In this document: piece by piece, positions 6,621 to 14,918 of the stretch
Layout of the letters: each line of letters starts with the position of its first letter
Position numbering within the stretch: position 1 is the stretch's first letter
From: a virus
Virus record (IMG/VR): IMGVR_UViG_3300032006_000064
Span: 1-28,559 of that record
Length of the DNA stretch: 28,559 nucleotides
Reading direction: 5' to 3' (one strand)
Notes under the pieces: generated by a model
Seen by the model: only the letters and a program-made list of their open reading frames with translations
Database searches by the model: none
What the model was told of the DNA's origin: nothing
Translations under genes and position numbers: made by a program

Positions 6621-9600
6621 TACTTATCAATGCCAAGTATGTTTTTTAGGTCTTCTTTATATTCAGCACCTTTTACAGCCTCAGGTATATCACCTCGGCG
6701 TAGTGCATTTTTAATTCTAGCGTTCTGCTGACCTATAGCAGAGTGCTCTTCATGGTATCTTTCTAGGTATGAACAAGCGAATTTCATAGCTTCTCTATGA
6801 ATTCTATTTAATTCTTGATGAACTACTAGTTCTTTAATAGGAAACTCTGACTGCTTTTTCCAACCTCTTGCTTTCTTATACTCCTTTAATTTTTTGTTCC
6901 AAAAATCATCAGGGGCATCCATCATATCCTCTATCTGACCTGATAGATTCATATGCTGTGCTATCCAGTTATTAACTTTCCATCTATCTTGGGTACTAAG
7001 CATCTCTCCAGTGATAGGATTACGTTCCATAGTAGGTTGACTATCCCATCCTGTACTGATTAACCATTGTCTCCAAGGCTCCATACCACCATTAGACTTA
7101 CCAAAAGGCATAAATGCATTAATTGCAGCCGTTAATGGTTCGTAAAATCTAATAGGTTTACCTGTATAGATATCCATTTGGTCTTGTAAGAAATCCTCAT
7201 CTGTACCACTTCTATGTAAAAACTTCCATTTATTATTAATTAACGCACCCCAGTCATTTTCTACATCCTTTAACTGTGGTGTTATAGCATTGTTTAGCAC
7301 GCTTCTCATGCCAGACGGTGCGAACGGTATCATTGCATCACCTTGGTTTACAAGGAACCGTTTAAATGCACTTTCATCTCCAGAGAACATAGACACAAGA
7401 GGTTCAAATCCATTGAGGAATGTCTTGTTTGCTACGTTCATACTAATAGAAAACGCTAATTTCTGATACATCTGATCAGTAAATGATTGATCTAGACGAT
7501 TAGAATAGTATACTATATCACCAACTAAACCTAACATAGTATCAAAGGGTTCAAAACCTTTATAACTATGCCATTCACCTGTGATTGGGTTCTTAATAGA
7601 GTTAAATTTAGCACCCATATCTTGCATACGTTTACGTTCACCAGCACTATGAGGACCGTTACCAGTAAGATTACCTTCTAGTGCCCATATACCAGCACCT
7701 GTAACTACTGCACCACCCATTAACTGACGACCAATGTACTCAGATTTAAGTGTAGCAAATGCTTCATCACTATATTCAAGACCATGCTCAGCTAAAGCTT
7801 CAGTCATCTCTCCGATACTTTGTGCGGAAAGAACCTTACGAGCTTTAGTGTATACTGGTACTAAGCTACTACCCGGAGTAAATGTCCAAGCAACGTTTAA
7901 AGCATTAAGACCAGTTCTAGGGAACATGAATAAAGATCTTGCAGCTGGAACTCTTTCAATGATTTTGTTTAATCTGTTAGCTAAATCATTATCAACGTTT
8001 AAAGCGATTTCTTTTGTAGCGTGTTTAGCTGCTTTATCAGTTAAAACACCACTAGCATCGAATGCATCGTCATATAATTTTCGTTGTAATTTATTAAAAG
8101 CTGTTTTACTAAACGCACCATTATTAGATTCCATCATTTGAGCATAAGCTTTAGACCTAGCAGAACCACTAGCCATCATAGAACCAGTGAATCCATCAAT
8201 AGCATACATAGCATTTGTACCCCATCTTACAAATGGGTTATTGTTATACCATGTTAAACCTTTAGATAGGTTCCATAAAGCAAGCTTACCATTTTCACCT
8301 TCTCTCCTCCAGACCTCAGCCATGGATTCCATAGCATCGAAGTCATTCATTTTAGATTGACGTAAGTCTGCACGACCACGCATCATCGCTTCTTCTGGCT
8401 TGGTTTTAGCGAGTCTCCATTCGTCACCCATAACTTTATAGGCACGTTTAATGTTCTCTGTAAAACCACCATATGTCCACAAAGCTTTTTTAAATGTAGC
8501 AGCATCACCTGTGAGTTTTGCACCTACTAATACTGAAGCTGGTTTAAGTCCTGTTAACATCATGTTACCAGCCATAGCTCTTAGTGGAGCAAGACCAGAT
8601 AAGATATGATTATAACGTACACTGTTTAAACCTTGTACAACTGCACTAGGTATTTCAGGTTCAGCGTCATAGAAAGCTTTCTTAACTAGACCAATTCTAT
8701 TTTCCATGTAACGGTGTAGTTTGTAGATTTGATCTACTTCTCCACCAGTAGCTTCCATTGCCTCGGCAAGTGGTTTCAAATAAATAGGATTATTTTTAGC
8801 TACTTCATGAAGGATATCGAATGTTCTGTTACTTTCTAAGATAGCTTTACTAACACCTCTATTAAACGCACCTTTTTGATCTAATAACCACTGCTGTACT
8901 ACAGCTGGGTTCTGAGTTGATATACGTTTATATTCATCAGCTTTGTTAGCTATGTACTTATTGATCTTAACTTCGTTACTTAAGAACTGTAACTTATCTA
9001 ATATAATTTCATGCTGTCTACCTGTATCAGCTATATCGCCAATCATATTGATAGCTGTAGAAGTATCTGCAATCGTACCACCAGCTTGGTTAGTTACCAT
9101 AGCTGAAGCTCGCATTACAGTAGGATCATAGATATCAGTAAAGGCATCTTCAAATGCTTCTTTAACTATCTTCCATTCCTCTGGATTCATGAAGGCTTCG
9201 TGTTGATACACATTACCTTTCATGTCATCTATAATCTTCTCCATGTTACTGAGACTGATATCAGGATCAAATACCTGATCATATAGTTTAGTAACAGCTC
9301 TGTTTATTTGCTTAGGTTTTACTTTGTTACCTTTAATAATAGCACCAACTCTAGCTCCAATATTTTCGTCAAATAGTTGTTTTAGTTTACCAGCACGTAC
9401 ATCATTACCAACTCTAGTTAACGTCTTCATAAACGTTGAGTCAACAACAGGTCTTGTACGACCATTTGTTGTACCAATGTTATTTTGAATACGATAGTTA
9501 TCTACTTTAGCTCTGATAGGATCTGGTTCTAAGTCTGTTACAGCTCTCCAGTTTGGACCCGGTGAGGGTTCATTAATAAAAGCGTCGTATTTCTTACCCT

Positions 9601-10654
9601 CAGGGTCTTTCAATAAACGCTCTAAAGTTTCAGTTCTGGTAGCATTAGTTCTACTTGCTTGTCTGCTTAAGACTGCTTTAGAGATAGGGTCTTCCCCTTC
9701 AAATCCTGTAGCATGTCTAGCCATAGCCATTTCAGCAGCTTCATCAGCAGGTATAACTTTAGCAACCTTACCTAATGAAAATGCAGCTTGTATTAAATCT
9801 ACACCTACACTAAGACCAGCAGATTCATAGATATTCTTCTGACGAATAACATCAGGACTATCTGTGTCTCTGGTAGCCCATGGTATATCCCAACCTAGCC
9901 AATCGTTTAGCGTGCGTGCTATGTTATCTTGTTCCTTAGAATGAGAAGATATAGCAGTAACAGCAGTATCTACTCCAGCGTGAGCTGCAATAGTACCTAA
10001 AACTCTTTGTGCTTGTGGGATACTCCTAGCTGCAGTAGCAGTTTTTAAACTACCTGTTATAGCACCACCACCCCACATTGTAGGGATAATGATTGAAGCA
10101 GCATCTCTAGTTACTTTATGAGCTGGGTGATTAGATCGTGGGGAATTGTCATCCCACCATTCATCTAGTGGTTTTAACCACGGGACTAAGCCAGCTGTAT
10201 CAGCTACAAAGTCCATCACACCTAAAGCTGGTACAGAACCTGCAGCTACAACATTCTCTAAACCTCTAGACCACTCTGGTCTGTTATCCCAGTCTTCTTG
10301 ACTGACGTTAGCAGGTTTTTGTAGACCATACTGTTGTTTCTTTTGGTCCTCAAAGCCACCCCATGAATGGTCTCCTTCACCACCTTTGACAGCCTTATCA
10401 GTTGTAGACTCTTTAGCTTTTTTCTTATCTTCATGACCACCCCATGAGTGATCACCTTTACCACCTTTGACAGCTTTATCAGTTGTCTGAGGTGCAGCAG
10501 CAGCTTCTTGAGCTTCTTTTACCTTTTGTTCTTCAGCTGCTTTCTTAGCGTCTTCACCTTCTTGCCAAACCTGATACTTTCGATTTTCTTCTTTTTCAAT
10601 CTCTTCCTGTTCGTTTACAGGGATGTATTGTTGTCCGTCACCGTATTCAGCCAT
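6620..10654 (-). CDS. Internal virion / DNA ejection protein (T7 gp16-like)
   Basis: 1344 residues, close to T7 gp16 (about 1318), and in its exact place between gp15-like and fibre genes; both ends overlap neighbours as TAATG. The first about 110 residues are charged and low-complexity (EEQKVKEAQEAAAAPQTTDK) and contain two copies of a 20-residue unit with GDHSWGG. The N-terminal transglycosylase domain of T7 gp16 is not recognisable. The middle is largely helical, with hydrophobic stretches near SVRYNHILSGLAPLRAMAGN and RQLMGGAVVTGAGIWALEG that could insert in membranes. T7 gp16 forms part of the trans-envelope ejection channel with gp14 and gp15; the same role is inferred here from order and length. 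Confidence 0.85.
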   Translation of the reverse strand: MAEYGDGQQYIPVNEQEEIEKEENRKYQVWQEGEDAKKAAEEQKVKEAQEAAAAPQTTDKAVKGGKGDHSWGGHEDKKKAKESTTDKAVKGGEGDHSWGGFEDQKKQQYGLQKPANVSQEDWDNRPEWSRGLENVVAAGSVPALGVMDFVADTAGLVPWLKPLDEWWDDNSPRSNHPAHKVTRDAASIIIPTMWGGGAITGSLKTATAARSIPQAQRVLGTIAAHAGVDTAVTAISSHSKEQDNIARTLNDWLGWDIPWATRDTDSPDVIRQKNIYESAGLSVGVDLIQAAFSLGKVAKVIPADEAAEMAMARHATGFEGEDPISKAVLSRQASRTNATRTETLERLLKDPEGKKYDAFINEPSPGPNWRAVTDLEPDPIRAKVDNYRIQNNIGTTNGRTRPVVDSTFMKTLTRVGNDVRAGKLKQLFDENIGARVGAIIKGNKVKPKQINRAVTKLYDQVFDPDISLSNMEKIIDDMKGNVYQHEAFMNPEEWKIVKEAFEDAFTDIYDPTVMRASAMVTNQAGGTIADTSTAINMIGDIADTGRQHEIILDKLQFLSNEVKINKYIANKADEYKRISTQNPAVVQQWLLDQKGAFNRGVSKAILESNRTFDILHEVAKNNPIYLKPLAEAMEATGGEVDQIYKLHRYMENRIGLVKKAFYDAEPEIPSAVVQGLNSVRYNHILSGLAPLRAMAGNMMLTGLKPASVLVGAKLTGDAATFKKALWTYGGFTENIKRAYKVMGDEWRLAKTKPEEAMMRGRADLRQSKMNDFDAMESMAEVWRREGENGKLALWNLSKGLTWYNNNPFVRWGTNAMYAIDGFTGSMMASGSARSKAYAQMMESNNGAFSKTAFNKLQRKLYDDAFDASGVLTDKAAKHATKEIALNVDNDLANRLNKIIERVPAARSLFMFPRTGLNALNVAWTFTPGSSLVPVYTKARKVLSAQSIGEMTEALAEHGLEYSDEAFATLKSEYIGRQLMGGAVVTGAGIWALEGNLTGNGPHSAGERKRMQDMGAKFNSIKNPITGEWHSYKGFEPFDTMLGLVGDIVYYSNRLDQSFTDQMYQKLAFSISMNVANKTFLNGFEPLVSMFSGDESAFKRFLVNQGDAMIPFAPSGMRSVLNNAITPQLKDVENDWGALINNKWKFLHRSGTDEDFLQDQMDIYTGKPIRFYEPLTAAINAFMPFGKSNGGMEPWRQWLISTGWDSQPTMERNPITGEMLSTQDRWKVNNWIAQHMNLSGQIEDMMDAPDDFWNKKLKEYKKARGWKKQSEFPIKELVVHQELNRIHREAMKFACSYLERYHEEHSAIGQQNARIKNALRRGDIPEAVKGAEYKEDLKNILGIDK
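10346..10486 (-). repeat. GDHSWGG tandem repeat in the gp16-like gene
   Basis: Two direct repeats encode TTDKAVKGGKGDHSWGGHED and TTDKAVKGGEGDHSWGGFED (residues 57-76 and 84-103), with a seven-residue spacer rich in Lys. The DNA copies are nearly identical, suggesting a recent duplication. Confidence 0.9.
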
Positions 10655-13041
10655 TACTGTACCTCCTGATGTTTCTTAGTCCAATACAAAGCATCTGGAC
10701 TAAAGTTTTCTAGTTGTCTATATAAAGACCCAGAATTAAAGGTACTATAATCACCTTCAACCTTTTTAGTTTTATAGTTATTAGCTTGTGTCTTTTTACT
10801 ATAGTGTGTAGCAACTGCTATACCTTGTGGTCCAAGACCCAATAGTTTCCTAAATTCAGGTTCAATGAAACCTTCAGCTTGTCTAGCTATATCAAATAGT
10901 TCATCAGGTATAAGTTCTTTAGCTTTCTTCTCACCTAATAGTAATTGTAATTGATGTCTAGCAACTTCAGCTTCAGTAACTTTAGTAGTTCCATCAGGAT
11001 TTCTACCCATAACATTATTTACAAAGTGAGTATAGCCAGCTGGGAATCCTTTATTCATACCTGCTGCTGTGTTATGTGCCCATTGAATTGTCTGTTCAGA
11101 TGGGATAATAACTTCCTCTTTCCATATGTTAGGGTTCTCTCTAACCTTTTCCCTAAGCTTTGACATAGGGTATGGAGAACGAGAAGCTTGTAATTGGAAA
11201 TTAGTAAAGTGAGGATCTTGTATTAGTTTACCATCAACACTACGTCTTTCTGTAATATCATATTTCTTATTAGCTATATCAGCATTTAGTTCAGATATTG
11301 CTGCATCTCTAGAAGCATTAGGATCGTTAGTGGCAATGATATGTTTTTTGTAATATTTCCGTAAGGCATTAACCATATCAGCTTTAGCTAAACTAGATGA
11401 CTGAACATCTTTAGATTCAGTACCGTATCTTTTTAAAATACCTTGAACTGCTCTACCAGCTGTCTCGTCAAATACTTTATCTATTTCATCACTAGGTTTA
11501 GTTTTATCTTGTTCCTTAGCTTTTTTAATCCAATCTGCTTCTGTAGCTGGAGTCAGCTTAGCGTTCATAACAGCAGACATACTAAGCATGTTGTTGTTAT
11601 ATAGCTTTTGAAGAGTAGGTACGTTAAACTTATCGTTAACTGCAGATGGTCTCAAATTCATTGCAGCGTCAATCTTTTTAGCAGCAAATGAATTCTTAGC
11701 TTGAAGAGCTATTTGATACATCTTCTGATAATCATTTACTCCAAGTTTATCGTAGTTTTCAAAGATATAATTCTGAACATCAAAAGCCTGTGCTTTTTGC
11801 ATAGACTCAGAGTTAGCTATGTTTTGATTACGTTCTTCAGCTTTCTTAGCTTCACCTTTCTTAGCAGCTTCTATAAATCCATCTGCTTTTCTCCAGTTAC
11901 GTTCACCCCATTTAACTGTTTTCTTTTCTCCATGGGGTGTATACTCATACTCTAGTAATCTTTGAAGGAATTCTTCATTACCTTCACCTGATTCTAGTAT
12001 ATCTATATAAGTATTATAAGCTAAGTCATTAGCATATTTCCTATGTTCACCATTCTGGCCTTCATGACGTTTAACAAAACCTAAGTAACCTTCTACACTA
12101 TCTATCTCTATTTGAGTACCTAGATCACGTCTTATATTTTGCTTATATTCTTCCTTGTGTTGTTTTCTAAGAACTTCAGCTTGAGCAGTTTTCATTCTGC
12201 CCTGCATTGAAACAATAGGATCTCTTAAATGTTTTTGTACAAGTTTGAAATCATACTGTTTATATTTACCGAGGTATTCACTAAGTAAAGCACGCTGAAC
12301 CATTGCTAGTTCTTTAGGGTTACCAGATTCAATAGCACCACCTAAGGATGCTTTAAAACCACCCGGTAAATCTAATTGTCTTGGCATCTGTTCATAGTAC
12401 CAAGCTGCATAATTCTGTTTACCACGTACTAAGTCAGCCTCAGCTATACCTAAACGTTGATAACCACTTAACCTTCCAAGCTGTGCTATTACATCTTCAG
12501 GGACACCTCTATCTCTCAAACCTTTATTATAGGCATTGATATTTGTATCATCATTAGCCATTTGGCTTTTGATTTTATCATGTGCCCATAGGTCTTTCAT
12601 GCTTATACCATGATCCCAACCAAGTTCAAGACCTAATCTTCTACCATCTGCTCTACGCTTGTCATCAATACCTTTATAAGCCTTAGCTAAAGAAGGTGCT
12701 AATTCAGCAAGCTGCTGCAGCATAGGAGGTTGAGCATTTTTAGCCTCACCCTCGTAATTTTTTATCCGTATTTCCCAGTTCTTTGCACGTGCATCTTTCC
12801 AATTCTCAGCAAACTCTTTTTCAAGTCTTCTGTTAGAATCACGATTTGCTTGTTCTTTGTTGAAGTTCTCTCTTAGCTTGCCAAGATATTGATCTCTTGA
12901 AGCTTGTTCATGTGAAGAGCGTGCCCTCCACTGTTGTAAAGTCCTACGACTTTCAGCTAAGATTTTTTCTGACGGATCTTCAACTTTTATAGTGTTTTCA
13001 GAGACACTACTTCTTCGGGCGTACCCTTGGAATAAAGTCAT
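10654..13041 (-). CDS. Internal core protein (T7 gp15-like)
   Basis: 795 residues against about 747 in T7 gp15. It is highly charged and almost wholly alpha-helical, with long Arg/Lys/Glu/Gln stretches in the first 130 residues (SRRTLQQWRARSSHEQASRD, NKEQANRDSNRRLEKEFAEN) and repeated helical hairpins later, e.g. AEVLRKQHKEEYKQNIRRDL. No membrane span or signal peptide is seen. In T7 gp15 sits in the inner core on the portal and forms the periplasmic tunnel of the ejectosome with gp16. Identification is by position between gp14 and gp16 homologues, length and composition rather than a catalytic motif. The gene follows gp14-like by three bases and its TAA overlaps the gp16-like ATG. Confidence 0.82.
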   Translation of the reverse strand: MTLFQGYARRSSVSENTIKVEDPSEKILAESRRTLQQWRARSSHEQASRDQYLGKLRENFNKEQANRDSNRRLEKEFAENWKDARAKNWEIRIKNYEGEAKNAQPPMLQQLAELAPSLAKAYKGIDDKRRADGRRLGLELGWDHGISMKDLWAHDKIKSQMANDDTNINAYNKGLRDRGVPEDVIAQLGRLSGYQRLGIAEADLVRGKQNYAAWYYEQMPRQLDLPGGFKASLGGAIESGNPKELAMVQRALLSEYLGKYKQYDFKLVQKHLRDPIVSMQGRMKTAQAEVLRKQHKEEYKQNIRRDLGTQIEIDSVEGYLGFVKRHEGQNGEHRKYANDLAYNTYIDILESGEGNEEFLQRLLEYEYTPHGEKKTVKWGERNWRKADGFIEAAKKGEAKKAEERNQNIANSESMQKAQAFDVQNYIFENYDKLGVNDYQKMYQIALQAKNSFAAKKIDAAMNLRPSAVNDKFNVPTLQKLYNNNMLSMSAVMNAKLTPATEADWIKKAKEQDKTKPSDEIDKVFDETAGRAVQGILKRYGTESKDVQSSSLAKADMVNALRKYYKKHIIATNDPNASRDAAISELNADIANKKYDITERRSVDGKLIQDPHFTNFQLQASRSPYPMSKLREKVRENPNIWKEEVIIPSEQTIQWAHNTAAGMNKGFPAGYTHFVNNVMGRNPDGTTKVTEAEVARHQLQLLLGEKKAKELIPDELFDIARQAEGFIEPEFRKLLGLGPQGIAVATHYSKKTQANNYKTKKVEGDYSTFNSGSLYRQLENFSPDALYWTKKHQEVQ

Positions 13042-13044
13042 AGT

Positions 13045-14484
13045 TTAAACTTTTTTAAATTCTACGTCTACTAAAGCGTAGTTTACTTCTAAGTAACCGT
13101 TATCTCCTTCTCTAACAGCCTCTGGTAAGAGTTCTAATAAATCCTGTCCCATGACACCTTGGTATCTTTGGTTAGGTTCGTATTTATAATTAAACTCATA
13201 TATTGGGAAGCCTCGCTTAGATCTACCTTTTCTAACTATATTTTCTTTTAATTCAACGTCACTACCAAACATACTATAGATACTCGCAGCAATACCTACA
13301 CCTTGTCCTAACTGTTGTAAGAACGTTGGACCCTGATAGGTATTAATAGCCTCAGCAGGTTCAGGTGGCATGTTAGGTGCCATTGGATCTTGATACGTTG
13401 TTTCAGGTACACCGACTGGATTAATCTCTTGTGGAGGTAATGATGGTCTAGTCATTAACTGACTTGCAGCATTAATATCCTGTTGATATTTATCCATAGA
13501 AATCTTAGTCTTATTAGCTTTATGCTGTTCTCCAGCACTAATCATAGACTGTTGTATCTGTATCCTACCAAAGTCAGTAGTATCTTTAAGTTGACTAAAC
13601 TTAAGACCAATGTTTTCTTGTTGTTGTTTAGCGTCGTCTCTAGTGTTTTTTAGGTTATTAGCAATTTCATCGTATCTAATGTTAGTCATAATTGCTGTGT
13701 TACCTAAACCTTCAGCAATCTTTCGAGCATCTAATTGATATTTCGATTCAGCTCTAGAGATAGAATCAGCCATAGCAGCTTGGTTTGCACCAGTTGTTGC
13801 TAGTAATGCTTGTATAGCTTTACCTGCTGACCTACCAGCTTGACCTAAATTACGTTGTTGACCTTCTTTACCTAGATAACCAACCCTCATCTCTTGAGAT
13901 TTAAAAGCACCTTCAGCTTTGGTAGCTGCTAAACTTTCACGTAAACCTGCTTTATCTAAAGCTGCTTGAGCTTCAGCCCATGCTTTGTTTTGTTTAGTTT
14001 CTCGTACTTGTAAGTCAGCAAGATTCTGAGCTTGATTAATCTTAGTTGTTAAGACTTTGGTATCCAGCGAGGCTTGTTCACCTGCATGGAAATACTTCAT
14101 TAATAGATCTTGATTCTGGAATCCAAAGGCTATCAGCTGATCTTGATGTGCTCGATTCTCATCAGCTAAAGCTATATCTTCCGCTATATCATTATAATCT
14201 AATTGACGTTCGTATGATTCGACACTAGCATTGTAGGCTTCTACTTGCTTATCGAACTCATACATACGCATATTTTCCCTATTCAACCAACCATTGAAAT
14301 TAGTTTGGTTTTGATAATTACGCATTGCTGCGTCGTTTATCTTTTGAATAGCGATATTTTCTTGTTGGTAAGCATAATTATCTTGAGCTTGTCCCCATTG
14401 CCATGAGTGCATCTCATTATTATACTTATTCTGTGCATCAACCTGCTTTTGATATTTTTCAGATTGACCGCCACCTTTACTCAT
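13045..14484 (-). CDS. Internal virion protein (T7 gp14 position) with C-terminal S74 chaperone-like domain
   Basis: 479 residues, much longer than T7 gp14 (196). Residues 1-about 200 are Gln/Asn/Tyr-rich and helical (AQDNYAYQQENIAIQKINDA); residues about 215-270 contain a Gly/Ala-rich helical segment LGQAGRSAGKAIQALLATTG as in gp14-type core proteins that enter the outer membrane; then come more helices and a Pro-rich linker (PSLPPQEINPVGVPETTYQ). The last 72 residues, from SDVELKENIVRKGRSKRGF through GVMGQDLLELLPEAV to the end, match the Peptidase_S74 intramolecular chaperone family, including the Ser and Lys of SDxxLKENI (S408, K413). S74 domains usually end tail spikes and may self-cleave. 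Start ATGA overlaps the upstream stop. Confidence 0.85.
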   Translation of the reverse strand: MSKGGGQSEKYQKQVDAQNKYNNEMHSWQWGQAQDNYAYQQENIAIQKINDAAMRNYQNQTNFNGWLNRENMRMYEFDKQVEAYNASVESYERQLDYNDIAEDIALADENRAHQDQLIAFGFQNQDLLMKYFHAGEQASLDTKVLTTKINQAQNLADLQVRETKQNKAWAEAQAALDKAGLRESLAATKAEGAFKSQEMRVGYLGKEGQQRNLGQAGRSAGKAIQALLATTGANQAAMADSISRAESKYQLDARKIAEGLGNTAIMTNIRYDEIANNLKNTRDDAKQQQENIGLKFSQLKDTTDFGRIQIQQSMISAGEQHKANKTKISMDKYQQDINAASQLMTRPSLPPQEINPVGVPETTYQDPMAPNMPPEPAEAINTYQGPTFLQQLGQGVGIAASIYSMFGSDVELKENIVRKGRSKRGFPIYEFNYKYEPNQRYQGVMGQDLLELLPEAVREGDNGYLEVNYALVDVEFKKV

Positions 14485-14918
14485 AACACCTCTGTATTGG
14501 GTTTAAGGACTTTATATACTACGGAATGTTCATGATCCCAATCTAATTTCCTAGCTAAACCTTTACGACACCAAGCTTCTAATGCTACGCATCCTTCATT
14601 TAATGCAAACTCTCCGACATGTTCTAGCATGGTAGGATACCATTCATCTAAATCATGTCCAGTTTCTGTAGCTGTAGTTATAATTCTACAAATTTTATGT
14701 CTTGGGTAATTTATAAATTCAGTTACTATAGCTGTAAAGATTTTATTATCTTGAAAGCCTACCCACAAATGCATCTGACCATTAAGTATCATTCTTAATA
14801 CATCTGTTGTGGATAAAGCTCCTTCAGCATGATTCAAAGCTTTCTGAATTAAGGGTCTTGCCCCAAACCATAGATCTTCTATATCATCAGGTTTAATTAG
14901 GAATAGGTTGGGTGTCAT
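14481..14918 (-). CDS. gp13-position protein, GNAT-like
   Basis: 145 residues lying between nozzle and gp14-like genes, where T7 has gp13 (138 residues), a protein needed for virion assembly. The pattern is that of a small acetyltransferase-like (GNAT) fold: N-terminal strand and helices (LFLIKPDDIEDLWFGARPLI), a central LWVGFQDNKIFTAIVTEF strand pair, then helix-strand VGEFALNEGCVALEAWCRK and GLARKLDWDHEHSVVYKVL at the end. The canonical acetyl-CoA loop (RxxGxG/A) is not clear, so enzymatic activity is doubtful. Both ends overlap neighbours by four bases (ATGA). Similar GNAT-like proteins sit at this position in other podoviruses; the function here is unknown. Confidence 0.7.
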   Translation of the reverse strand: MTPNLFLIKPDDIEDLWFGARPLIQKALNHAEGALSTTDVLRMILNGQMHLWVGFQDNKIFTAIVTEFINYPRHKICRIITTATETGHDLDEWYPTMLEHVGEFALNEGCVALEAWCRKGLARKLDWDHEHSVVYKVLKPNTEVL

